DNA of 64,000 nt from a candidate division FCPU426 bacterium (lineage in GTDB: Bacteria > Oederibacteriota > Muellerivitia > Muellerivitales > Muellerivitaceae). The notes under the pieces were generated by a model. That model was not told the origin of the DNA. It searched no databases and saw nothing but the letters and a program-made list of their open reading frames with translations. How positions within the stretch are numbered: position 1 is the first letter of the stretch; the number at the start of each line of letters is the position of its first letter. A program made the position numbers and the translations under genes. Location of the stretch: positions 1 through 64,000 of the forward strand of contig DAIDGV010000023.1 of assembly GCA_027452205.1 (NCBI GenBank). Reading direction: 5' to 3'. Below are positions 10,201-16,951 of this stretch, one piece after another.

Positions 10201-10329
10201 CCCATGGCCATCGTTATTCTGGGCGGATTGGTGACTTCAACCCTTCTGAATTTACTGGTACTGCCTGCTTTGAGTCTGAGGTACGGCCGCTTCTCCAAAG
10301 CGGGGGAACAAAACAATGTCATGGATTGA
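7219..10329 (+). CDS. RND heavy-metal efflux pump (CzcA/CusA family)
   Basis: A 1036-residue inner-membrane proton-driven pump of full family length. It has a first helix, a large periplasmic loop, helices 2-6 with the TM4 motif SLGGLAIAIGEVVDDAVIDVEN typical of heavy-metal RND proteins, a second periplasmic loop starting GGEFIPQLNEGHF, and a final six-helix block (GFITLFGITLRNSIMLI). The ribosome site is AAAAGGATTTTTT. The substrate is probably a monovalent or divalent metal; copper is favoured by the upstream ATPase, but the sequence alone does not settle it. Confidence 0.9.
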   Translation: MLKTIVQFSLRHRGVVLGLGLALLGDGLYTLTHARYGVFPDFAPPQAVIQTEAPGFSPEQVALLITQPIENAVNGIAGIDRLNSGSIQGLSVITITFQASSDVYRSRQEVAERLATLGSLPQGVRPPVLTPLTSSTSIALAIGLTSSKLSQMDLRTLADWTVKQQVLAVPGVSKIAVFGGQVKQYQVQIQPDRLIRYNLSVADVADSARKSSGIQGAGFIETPNQRIVLESQGGTSPTVEDLRKMPLVFQNDGMNLSLTLGNVAKVVETPAPPIGGALVNGTEGVILMISSQPGANTLEVTRRVEDSLKSLRASLSTQGVELTTVFRPADFIQMAVGNIRSSLLLGALLVMAVLFLFLLNLRTAAISCAAIPLSLLSAVMVLEHLGLSLNTLSLGGLAIAIGEVVDDAVIDVENIQRRLRENRRMKKPESLFQVVLKASLEVRSAVVYATFAVILVFLPILTLSGVAGRLFAPLGWAYLSAVFASLLVALTLTPALCFMFLGQEKSSPKEPPLVQWLKKRYRPLLLGVEKSPRIFFAAALLSTLLGLALIPFLGGEFIPQLNEGHFIVHMTAVPGTSLAESLRMGKKVSQVLLAIPGVQLVAQRVGRAELADDVYGTNNSEFEVDLKPMSGKEMNQIQSRIREALAQFVGMNFSINTFLAERIDETLSGYTAPFVVNIFGNDLNSIDGKAKEIAQVLNGIPGAADVQVQAPTGAPQVSIRLRKEALEQWDFDPAQVLDTVGLAYQGSVVGQVYEGNRVFDLLVILDPKDRQTPEQVKQLLLRSPSGVYVRLGNLADIAEESGRSIVLHEGARPVQVVTSNVAGRDLSSFLSEAQKRISAVALPPDIHVEFGGVGQGQARAYRDLAVNTALALAGIILLLSIVLKNYRNLLLVLLNIPFALVGGVMAAFFSGGSLSLGSFIGFITLFGITLRNSIMLISHYEHLVSVEGLPWGLEAAVRGASERLAPILMTALVTGLGLLPLAIRSGSPGQEIEGPMAIVILGGLVTSTLLNLLVLPALSLRYGRFSKAGEQNNVMD

Positions 10330-10419
10330 AAAAACTAAAAAAAGTTTTGTTTGACTTCCTTAGAAGCATTTTTCAAATAACGTTGAAAGATTAAACGGGG
10401 AAAATCCCATTTAATACCT

Positions 10420-10448
10420 GTCCACGATGAGGAACTGTCGTAGACAAG
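10420..10448. repeat. GTCCAC-type palindromic element, copy 3
   Basis: Begins GTCCACGATGAGGAAC and ends GTAGACAAG, an imperfect hairpin. Aligned with the element at 10949-10978 it matches in both direct and inverted orientation (22 of 30 positions inverted), because each element is itself palindromic. The two elements flank the gene at 10486-10896. Confidence 0.5.
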
Positions 10449-10485
10449 TTGGTAGACAAGTCGTACAGAATGGAGACGGTTAAAT

Positions 10486-10896
10486 ATGAAAAATAAAAAA
10501 ATATTTATTTGGATAAGCGCGATTGTTGCCGTTCTGGGAGTTCTCCTTTTGGTCGTGTGGTTGATGTTCAAAAAGGATATTGAAGAAGCTGTCACAAAAA
10601 CGGTCCTTAAATATTTTGAACATTTGGATCGGGTTGACGCGAAGTGTTTGGCTTTTGAGGAAAAATATTCCCGGTGGCCCAAAGACATAGCCGAACTTCA
10701 AAATTTCATAAATGAAAATAAGGAGAACGGTAATTTGGATTTAAGACAGTATAAAAACTTAACGCTTACAGAAACCCCCGAGAAAAGCTTGAAAATTCAT
10801 TATGACATCTACTACCAAGGGCGCGTAGCCCATGGCACCTATGCCGGCAATGGGGTTTACGATGAGGAGCTCAAAATGGACTCCTTGAAAAAATAA
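10486..10896 (+). CDS. Hypothetical single-pass membrane protein
   Basis: A 136-residue protein after a GGAGACGG ribosome site. One N-terminal helix (FIWISAIVAVLGVLLLVVWLM) anchors an extracytoplasmic domain of about 100 residues starting EEAVTKTVLKYF and ending YDEELKMDSLKK, with a GRVAHGTYAGNG segment. The arrangement of a membrane helix followed by a charged region recalls minor pilin-like proteins, but there is no clear prepilin cleavage site. Family not recognised. It is bracketed by two copies of the GTCCAC palindrome. Confidence 0.6.
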   Translation: MKNKKIFIWISAIVAVLGVLLLVVWLMFKKDIEEAVTKTVLKYFEHLDRVDAKCLAFEEKYSRWPKDIAELQNFINENKENGNLDLRQYKNLTLTETPEKSLKIHYDIYYQGRVAHGTYAGNGVYDEELKMDSLKK

Positions 10897-10948
10897 ATTT
10901 AATGGTTCGCAAATCGCAAGGGATGAGGAGTCGTTTAAATAGTTAGGG

Positions 10949-10978
10949 TTGTCCACGACGGGGACTCGTAGTGGACAA
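10949..10978. repeat. GTCCAC palindromic element, copy 4, with perfect 8-bp arms
   Basis: TTGTCCAC at 10949-10956 is repeated in inverted form as GTGGACAA at 10971-10978, with a 14-base centre. It contains the exact 15-bp motif seen at 3857. It could fold as a hairpin in RNA, bind a dimeric protein, or be a short mobile palindrome. Confidence 0.6.
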
Positions 10979-11003
10979 TGATTTTTTATAATTCGAGGTC
11001 AAA

Positions 11004-11333
11004 TTATTCTAAAAATTTTATGATTCCGCCCTCGGAAATGATTTGGGCGTTGGCTTCTCTCAACAAGTAGTTCTCGAAGCTTATTTTTTCAATCAACATG
11101 GGACGACCTGGAATGACAGTAAAAGGCAGCGGTTTCCCAGCCACCCTGGCTTTGCTCAAAATATTTCGAATGGTCTGAGGTTTTCGGCGGTAATGCTTTT
11201 CAATATCCGCGGTCGTGAGAAACTCGCCTAAGTGGGCCGTGGGGAACAGTTCAGGCCGTTTGAAGATTTTATTGCCGTTAAATGGGATCTTAATCCGTGT
11301 GTCTTTAGAGTTGTCTGATTTGTTCTTTTCCAA
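11004..11333 (-). CDS. Hypothetical protein, possibly a DNA-binding helix-turn-helix protein
   Basis: A 109-residue protein on the minus strand. The start is a TTG, but a well-spaced AAGGAAATCA precedes it. The middle (GEFLTTADIEKHYRRKPQTIRNILSKARV, split here as LTTADIEKHYRRK and QTIRNILSK) has the look of a helix-turn-helix that selects a start of alternating helices, as in excisionase-like proteins. The remaining C-terminus may contact DNA or a partner. It is divergent from the XRE regulator at 11677. The function is inferred weakly. Confidence 0.5.
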   Translation of the reverse strand: MEKNKSDNSKDTRIKIPFNGNKIFKRPELFPTAHLGEFLTTADIEKHYRRKPQTIRNILSKARVAGKPLPFTVIPGRPMLIEKISFENYLLREANAQIISEGGIIKFLE

Positions 11334-11413
11334 TGATTTCCTTCAAGCCCCGTAAATAGCCTAAACCCATTATTTCCATTTGCGTCTCGAGGTTGGTCCA
11401 TGTTAAAGGCGAT

Positions 11414-11626
11414 CTATTGGGTCGGGGCCCAAAAACGATCCTGCAACTCTTGGGGGATCGTGTCTTTGCCCTCGTAAGTGATCTGGCCCATGGTCCAATT
11501 CGTTTCCCGCAGACATTTCAATAGGGCTAAATCCGAATTGGGAGCTTGGGTCTGGTATATGGCACCGAGTCGGCCATTTTTGAAGAAGTAGACGTGATCC
11601 GACAAAGCGTCCCTCAGAAACAACAA
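11414..11626 (-). CDS. Possible small hypothetical protein
   Basis: A 70-residue minus-strand frame with a TTG start and no obvious ribosome site. It is divergent from the XRE regulator and its start touches the palindrome at 11625-11640. The translation is soluble and protein-like (YFFKNGRLGAIYQTQAP, then WTMGQITYEGKD), which is why I keep it. No family is recognised, and a start further inside is possible. Confidence 0.35.
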   Translation of the reverse strand: MLFLRDALSDHVYFFKNGRLGAIYQTQAPNSDLALLKCLRETNWTMGQITYEGKDTIPQELQDRFWAPTQ

Positions 11627-11640
11627 TATCTATAGATATT
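11625..11640. promoter_or_regulatory. Perfect 16-bp palindrome, probable XRE operator
   Basis: AATATCTATAGATATT is perfectly self-complementary and ends 36 bases before the XRE regulator start, in the space shared by two divergent genes. Small XRE regulators commonly repress their own promoter through such dyads. It is probably the autoregulatory operator; binding is inferred. Confidence 0.55.
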
Positions 11641-11676
11641 TCTGATATTAATACCCCGCCCTCTATCTTGTAAAGC

Positions 11677-11901
11677 ATGAAAAAGTCTAAATACACGGAA
11701 GTTCTGAAGTTTGGAGAAAACGTTCGGAAACTTCGAGTGAAAAAGGGATTAACCCAGGAAGATTTGGCTGATTTAACCAATCTCCAGGCCGCTTATATTG
11801 GCTTTGTTGAAAGGGGATTGCGGGCGCCATCCGTGCGCACTATTGCCAAACTTTACAAAGCATTGGGGACGGTTCCCAATAACCTCTTCAAGGGAGTTTA
11901 G
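11677..11901 (+). CDS. XRE-family helix-turn-helix regulator
   Basis: A 74-residue protein that is almost entirely a Cro/C1-type HTH: FGENVRKLRVKKGLTQEDLA, then NLQAAYIGFVERGLRAPS and IAKLYKALGTVPNNLF. The recognition helix falls around residues 30-40. It lacks an extra ligand domain, as is usual for small element-encoded regulators. A perfect palindrome lies in its promoter. It may control the divergent small genes or the transfer operon further downstream. Confidence 0.85.
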   Translation: MKKSKYTEVLKFGENVRKLRVKKGLTQEDLADLTNLQAAYIGFVERGLRAPSVRTIAKLYKALGTVPNNLFKGV

Positions 11902-12039
11902 CCGTCCGCTTATAGTCACTCCTGTCAAAAAGAAGGCGGTTTTAGGAAAATCGCTTTCCCTCATGATGACCCTTGCATTCCCTGTTTTTAAAGTCCTAGA
12001 GTAGAACCAAGAAATATTTCAACGTCCGGGTGGTCGGGC

Positions 12040-12510
12040 ATGAAAACTCTAAGCGAATTAATCGTAAACTATTTTCCAATTATTTTTTTATTGGTCTTGT
12101 TCTTTGTTGCCTTGCCGTTTCTCGCAGAGGGGTTCGCTTTTACCAGTGGAATTTTATTTTTCATTTTTTACCCGCTTTATTTCCTAACTATCAAACCAAT
12201 TGTTTGGGCCGTTAAAAGCCTTTTCGAAACCCGTTGTCCCAAGTGCAAGAAGTTTTTCCAGAGAGAATTTGTGCGCGGTGAATTTGTCGATGAGCAAGAG
12301 ATCGTCAGGGACATTCCGAGAACCGAAAGCGGCGTCCTTTATTCCAACCACCTTTTAGAACCGGATCAGCGGATTGACATGACGCGAACTGTACCCGTTA
12401 AATTTATCCAACGTTGGTCGGAAGATCACTATCGGTGCAAGGACTCTGTGTGCGGCCATGAATGGGTGAAGGCATCTTCCGTCGAGTATGAAGCTTCGCC
12501 TACGGAATAA
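12040..12510 (+). CDS. Membrane protein with a cytoplasmic zinc-ribbon-like domain
   Basis: A 156-residue protein with two hydrophobic segments at residues about 8-60 followed by a soluble domain holding CPKCKKFF and, 60 residues later, CKDSVCGHEWV. These four cysteines form a split zinc-ribbon pattern. Between them is a variable loop (RDIPRTESGVLYSNH). I know of no assigned role for proteins of this layout. The start was placed at the ATG just after GGTCGGGC. No operon partner is close. Confidence 0.65.
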   Translation: MKTLSELIVNYFPIIFLLVLFFVALPFLAEGFAFTSGILFFIFYPLYFLTIKPIVWAVKSLFETRCPKCKKFFQREFVRGEFVDEQEIVRDIPRTESGVLYSNHLLEPDQRIDMTRTVPVKFIQRWSEDHYRCKDSVCGHEWVKASSVEYEASPTE

Positions 12511-12564
12511 TCATCGTCCTACCGATTTGAATTTTTTATCAGCATCAATCTCAATTCTAAATTT

Positions 12565-12598
12565 AAAACTCATTGAGTCCGTTTTCGCTCTGAGTTTT
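12565..12598. terminator. Possible hairpin terminator after the zinc-ribbon membrane protein
   Basis: AAAACTCA and TGAGTTTT are inverted repeats around an 18-base centre that adds a GAG/CTC pairing. The right arm ends in TTTT but no long T run follows, so this is a weak call. Confidence 0.3.
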
Positions 12599-13089
12599 AG
12601 TTATGTATTGTCGTCGAAAGAAGAACCGGCTTTTATTCTTAAGTGGCCGAAGGGTTGAATTTGAAGTGACGGTAAGCGATGGACAGTGATAGGGGAGACT
12701 TTTCGTAGATACACACAACGGAGAATTTTTTGTCGCAAAATCAATTTAAAATCGTAACAAAAAACGTTTGAAGTTAATTCAGCCCAAAAACCGTCCAATA
12801 AAAAATTATAAAAAAATTAAAATTTTGAAACTTTTTTCGGTCTTCGCCGTCTATAGTAAAAGAGTCAAAAATATTAAAGTTGTTTTAATCGAATCGAAAT
12901 TCTGAAGTTGTTGTTAACGGGGTTTGTTATAGCAGGGTAGCCATATGAACAAGTTGACGCTTGTATCTTTTTGTTTCGCCTATCTACCGGTTAAATGGTT
13001 TATCCACGGTTGTGCCATCGTGGAAACTTTTTCTAACCGTTTGAAATCCGCTGAGCCCATCCTTCCAATCGAAAAAAATTCGAAGTCGC
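12599..13089. other. AT-rich intergenic region without a convincing gene
   Basis: This stretch is AT-rich compared with its surroundings. A short + strand frame at 12945-13169 has no good ribosome site and is crossed by the strong promoter at 13090-13117, so I do not call it a gene. Minus-strand frames look like chance. Confidence 0.5.
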
Positions 13090-13117
13090 TTGACACCCAT
13101 GTTTTGAGTGGTATAAA
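13090..13117 (+). promoter_or_regulatory. Sigma-70-like promoter ahead of the transfer operon
   Basis: TTGACA at 13090-13095 and TATAAA at 13112-13117 are separated by 16 bases. This is among the best consensus matches I noticed in the window. It points rightward and would transcribe the lipoprotein, barrel and type IV secretion-like genes. Confidence 0.6.
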
Positions 13118-13205
13118 TACAGATGGTATACACTTGTATACTTATTGGAAGCTCTCCGCCAAAGCATAGGGCGAAGACAGAGTGCTATGTAAATAGGGTA
13201 GTCGT

Positions 13206-13607
13206 ATGAAGCAGAACGGTTTTGTATTTAGCAGTTTCGTATTTTGGGCGGTGGGAACCGTTATTTCGGCCTGGGGTTCAAGCGGCCAGAGGGCGCAACA
13301 CTATATTGCCTTTTTGCCGACCCCAATTCCCACCGGTCACACGGACCCGGGTATTCATTGTGAAATGCACCCAGGGCAACTCCTTCTAACTTTTTTCTCA
13401 CTCAAAACTATCCGCTCAAAAATATCCAGCTTGTCGTCACGAATTACCAATCAGATCAAAACCGAATCGGTTCATGTAAATGATTTTTATGTTGGGGGCA
13501 GGGGATCTTGCCCGCCCCTGAATGGGACGTTTTTGAATTTGTTTTTTTCAACAACGGGTCTGTTCAGGTTTGAATTTGTCCCAATAAGGCGAATTCAATA
13601 TTTATGA
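13206..13607 (+). pseudogene. Possible decayed secreted-protein gene
   Basis: An open frame of 133 codons begins with a plausible signal peptide (MKQNGFVFSSFVFWAVGTV) and a FLPTPIPTG stretch like the PT linkers in the next two genes. After about residue 60 the composition becomes poor, while a different frame reads NYPLKNIQLVVTNYQSDQN and, after a stop, PAPEWDVFEFVFFNNGSVQ, both more protein-like. I infer a secreted protein gene broken by frameshifts or stops. An intact but unusual protein cannot be excluded. Confidence 0.35.
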
Positions 13608-13625
13608 GTTGTATTGGAGGGTTTT

Positions 13626-14723
13626 ATGAAGAAGTACACTATTTTAGTTTTGCTTTTTATGTCGTTTATGCCGATGGCAACACTACTCTTACCTTTGGGG
13701 TGTGGCAACAAGGAGACGCCCGCCGCGCCCTATGACATCGCCTTTTCTCCGACTCCAACGCCGGTTGTTCAAGTGATCGGGCCGGTTGGAGTAGCGGTCG
13801 CGGATAAGGGGGTAGGGGTTGTCGGCTTAACGGTGTATGCCATACCACCGTCCGGGGTTCCAACCTATACGGCGACTACGGTCACCACCGGAATCGCAAC
13901 CTTTAACCCTTCGTCCCTCCAACTGGGTATTTGGACTTTTGTTGTTCCGGCACAAACTCCGTTTCCGTTCGCGCCCTCGACCACTACGATGGCCGTTTCG
14001 GTCGCGAATGAGGTCGCTAACTTCAACTCAGCGGGGGCAGCTCTTTACCTGACCCCAACAGTACCGGAAACATTCACTTCAACTAATCCAGGATCACCCT
14101 ATACCTACAACCTCGTTTACAGCCAGCCTGGAAATTTATTCGTCCCGGCACAACTTGCTTTTTCGTCGCTTCCGAACAACTGGAGCGCTTCCTATGCGCC
14201 TAAGACGATTGGGTATGGGAGTGGGGATACTGCCACGGTAAGTCTCTCCGCCGTCAACTGCGTGGATCAGGCTCCCAACTTCTCGGTGACGGCCATGGAT
14301 TTAGAGTCCACGTCTTATCCCCGCGCCATTAGTACACCCCAAGTTATTACGAAAGGGTTCACTTCCACCGTTACGGTGTCGTGGAACACGACAGGACTCA
14401 ATAACAGTTTTTGCAACAACGGAGACGGTATAGGCATCGTCTACGGAAACCTCGTTGTTTCGGCTTCCAATAGTTGTTCACCGGTCGTGAGTGTTTCCAT
14501 GAATGCCGGTAACTGTTGCTACAGCCGTTTTGCTACTCCCAATGGAACCCAGAGCGCGGCTAATTGCGGGGGAGGCTCCGTCCAATTCGGGCCGGGTAGT
14601 TATTCCTGTGAGATTGACAGCGGGGCAACTTGGGGAGCTTTGACCTGTTCTTATAACGGAGTAACCAACACTGTGGCTGTTCCCACGTCTGGTTCAGTCC
14701 AGATTTTAAGCACGTCTTATTGA
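13626..14723 (+). CDS. Secreted lipoprotein with a PTPTP linker
   Basis: A 365-residue protein starting ATG after GGAGGG. The signal peptide ends in a lipobox (LLLPLGC), followed by a linker (AFSPTPTPVV) and an all-beta region rich in Thr, Ser, Val and Gly with many short repeats of Ig-like character. The C-terminal third has seven or more cysteines (NCCYSRF, CGGG, CEIDSG, CSYNG) that could form disulfides outside the cell. It is the first intact gene of the transfer-like operon. It may be a surface adhesin or channel accessory; family not recognised. Confidence 0.65.
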   Translation: MKKYTILVLLFMSFMPMATLLLPLGCGNKETPAAPYDIAFSPTPTPVVQVIGPVGVAVADKGVGVVGLTVYAIPPSGVPTYTATTVTTGIATFNPSSLQLGIWTFVVPAQTPFPFAPSTTTMAVSVANEVANFNSAGAALYLTPTVPETFTSTNPGSPYTYNLVYSQPGNLFVPAQLAFSSLPNNWSASYAPKTIGYGSGDTATVSLSAVNCVDQAPNFSVTAMDLESTSYPRAISTPQVITKGFTSTVTVSWNTTGLNNSFCNNGDGIGIVYGNLVVSASNSCSPVVSVSMNAGNCCYSRFATPNGTQSAANCGGGSVQFGPGSYSCEIDSGATWGALTCSYNGVTNTVAVPTSGSVQILSTSY

Positions 14724-14735
14724 TCGGAGGGAGAC

Positions 14736-15968
14736 ATGAAAAATCAAATAGCTTTAGTCCTCGTATTCTTGGCGACGGTATCGACCGCCATGGGAAAACC
14801 AAAACCGACGATTACGCCCACGCCCACCCAAACACTGGGTTCGACCCTTTCACCTACACCAACCCCCAAGCCCGTTTGGGTTCAACCGCCGTCGGTGGAC
14901 AAGGATTCCAAGTCCCTCAACGCTACTGTTGCCTTGCACTATTCGGACGATGTGAATGGCTCCAAGGCGGATTCTTTGTTCGATTTATCCGCCGTCAGGA
15001 AGTTGGATGAAAATGACGTTTCGGCCCAGGGAACCGTCCGTTTCGAAAAATCAGCTTCGGGTTCGGATGATGTGGAAAGTCTGGAACTACGGGAAGCGAA
15101 CATCTCCCTTTCCGAACCTTGGTTTGAGGCCAGGGCTGGTCGGATGGATTTGTCCGATCTTGTCACCACGACCCATTTTTTCGGTCTTTACCCGCTGATG
15201 GGCCAACGGCGTTTGGACGGCATTAAGATTTATATCCCGTTTAAATTCTTCTTTGGCGTTGAGGACTATAAGAGCGTCTCAAGCCCGCCAACTTCCTTAA
15301 GCTTTTTTTATTTCCCAAGTTTCTTTTCAAGTCAAAATTCCGCGATTGACGGCTCCCAGGGATTTTTCATGGGACAGGCCCGGATGAAGCTGGATTTCGG
15401 AGACCTTCGAACGGTGCTTCTTTTCAACTTAGGGGCGAGTTTCAACAACTGGCTCTATTACGGTTCTTTAAGCGGCAATCCAACCTATTCGATTTGTGGG
15501 GAGGCGACATTGAACAAAAACAATTCCCTCTATTTCGAGTATGGGGTCCTGAACGCGGCTGACACTGCCGATACGAACGTTTTTGCTTTCGGCGGAAAGT
15601 TACAGCACCTATTTACTTGGGAATTTCTTTCTCTGGATGAAGTCATTCTTGAGGTGCAGCTACCATTGGGCACCAATACTAATGACCCTTTCACCGGTGG
15701 AAACGGAATTGATCCATCCTTGGCTGGCCTTGCCCAGACAGTCTGGTATGGGAAGGCGAGAGTTCGTATTCGTTCCATCTTCATCGATTTCAATATCACC
15801 AATTCCCAGAACGATTACACACTGGCGCGGCTCAACACCTACAACATCAATACACCCCTGCCGCTTCCCGTTGGACGGGGAAATGAGACGGATGGATTGG
15901 AAACGCCGCTCTCGTCCTCAGGGTACGGCAACATAGCTTTCAGCGTGGATATGGGGGTGCCGTTTTGA
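14736..15968 (+). CDS. Outer-membrane beta-barrel protein with a PTPTP linker
   Basis: A 410-residue protein with a signal peptide (IALVLVFLATVSTAMG), a linker containing ITPTPTQT and SPTPTPKP, and a barrel-like body of alternating amphipathic strands ending in Phe (FSVDMGVPF). It is likely to sit in the outer membrane. It is 12 bases after the lipoprotein gene and overlaps the next gene by 4 bases, so it belongs to the transfer-like operon. It could supply the outer-membrane pore that VirB7, VirB9 and VirB10 make in classical systems, but that is an inference. Confidence 0.65.
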   Translation: MKNQIALVLVFLATVSTAMGKPKPTITPTPTQTLGSTLSPTPTPKPVWVQPPSVDKDSKSLNATVALHYSDDVNGSKADSLFDLSAVRKLDENDVSAQGTVRFEKSASGSDDVESLELREANISLSEPWFEARAGRMDLSDLVTTTHFFGLYPLMGQRRLDGIKIYIPFKFFFGVEDYKSVSSPPTSLSFFYFPSFFSSQNSAIDGSQGFFMGQARMKLDFGDLRTVLLFNLGASFNNWLYYGSLSGNPTYSICGEATLNKNNSLYFEYGVLNAADTADTNVFAFGGKLQHLFTWEFLSLDEVILEVQLPLGTNTNDPFTGGNGIDPSLAGLAQTVWYGKARVRIRSIFIDFNITNSQNDYTLARLNTYNINTPLPLPVGRGNETDGLETPLSSSGYGNIAFSVDMGVPF

Positions 15969-16456
15969 AAAGCATGGTTCTTTTCCTTTTGACCGTCACT
16001 CCCGCGCTAGCTGACCAGAATCTTTTTATTCCGATTCGGGAGAGGTATCAGTGGGCCATTGAACAGCTTATGGAACACCAAAAACGGACTGATTGGTCCC
16101 AATTGGATGTGACGGTTAAGAAAGAGAAATTGAAAAGACTTAAGGAGATAGCCCAGGCAACGGCTGTCCCTTTTCAACCCAAAACGTTCACCTTCGTGGC
16201 TGAGACGGATAAGGCGAAAGTGAACGTTACGGTGACGACATTGGATGGGAATTTCATCATTGATGTTTCGGCGGACCAGTCCATTCAAGGCTGGATTTTA
16301 AAGCGGCAATCCACCCGTCAGGTTTTCCTGAAGGGTGGAGCCGGTGACAACCCCTACCAGACCCGAATCCGGGTGGAAAGGCCTTACGTCGCGGATTTCG
16401 GCCTTACGGTTTTCGTGTCCGATGACAGTGATCCGGCGTTTGTGCGGCTTTTTTGA
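15965..16456 (+). CDS. Periplasmic protein of the transfer-like operon
   Basis: A 163-residue protein with a short signal peptide (MKSMVLFLLTVTPALA). A helical charged segment (RERYQWAIEQLMEHQKR) precedes a beta-rich region with VNVTVTTLDGNFIIDVSAD and a C-terminus ending VSDDSDPAFVRLF. It overlaps the barrel gene at ATGA-type junctions (TTGA here) and is 9 bases before the PH-domain gene. No family is recognised; it could link inner- and outer-membrane parts of the apparatus. Confidence 0.6.
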   Translation: MKSMVLFLLTVTPALADQNLFIPIRERYQWAIEQLMEHQKRTDWSQLDVTVKKEKLKRLKEIAQATAVPFQPKTFTFVAETDKAKVNVTVTTLDGNFIIDVSADQSIQGWILKRQSTRQVFLKGGAGDNPYQTRIRVERPYVADFGLTVFVSDDSDPAFVRLF

Positions 16457-16465
16457 GGTGTCGTT

Positions 16466-16951
16466 ATGGAAGAACAAAAGAAAGAACTAAAACTTGCTCA
16501 AGACTCTGAGGGCTTGGGGATCAAGGTGTTGAGGGTTTTGCATCCCTCTTTTTACCATTACGTTACGGTTTTGCTGATCCCCTTGGCTTTGCTGGGCCTT
16601 ATCCCGTTGGGGGTGGACTTTATCTTCGTTCTCTTGACAGTCTGGGTTTTTGAAATCCTGATGGTTTCGGGGTGTTGGGTTGCTTTGGTTACGACCCGAT
16701 ATGTCATACAGGCTGACCGCATTGAAATAACTTCGGGCATTTTGGTCAGGCAATCCCGGAGTGTTCCTTATGACAAGATTGTCAATATCACGGGGGACCA
16801 AAGCCTTTTACAAAGGTTGTTCAATATCGGAAATATTTTCATCGATACAGCGGGCGGCAAACCGTTTGAGACAGCCCTTTTTGGGGTCGAGAATCATCAA
16901 GAAGTAGTGGACTTCCTTTTTGCTCTCAAACAGCAAGGAGGAATCAAATGA
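16466..16951 (+). CDS. Membrane protein with bacterial PH (YdbS-like) domain
   Basis: A 161-residue protein. Two membrane helices (LLIPLALLGLIPLGVDFIFV and FEILMVSGCWVALV) precede a bacterial PH domain with the family signature YVIQADRIEITSGILVRQ, then VPYDKIVNITGDQSLLQR and DTAGG. Such domains are usually found in membrane stress or secretion accessory proteins. A PH protein inside a secretion operon is unusual. The gene overlaps the following gene by 4 bases (ATGA). Confidence 0.8.
   Translation: MEEQKKELKLAQDSEGLGIKVLRVLHPSFYHYVTVLLIPLALLGLIPLGVDFIFVLLTVWVFEILMVSGCWVALVTTRYVIQADRIEITSGILVRQSRSVPYDKIVNITGDQSLLQRLFNIGNIFIDTAGGKPFETALFGVENHQEVVDFLFALKQQGGIK

Noticed and set aside
12945-13169. 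Small plus-strand open frame of 74 codons
   Set aside because: No ribosome site, poor composition, and the best promoter in the region (13090-13117) lies within it.
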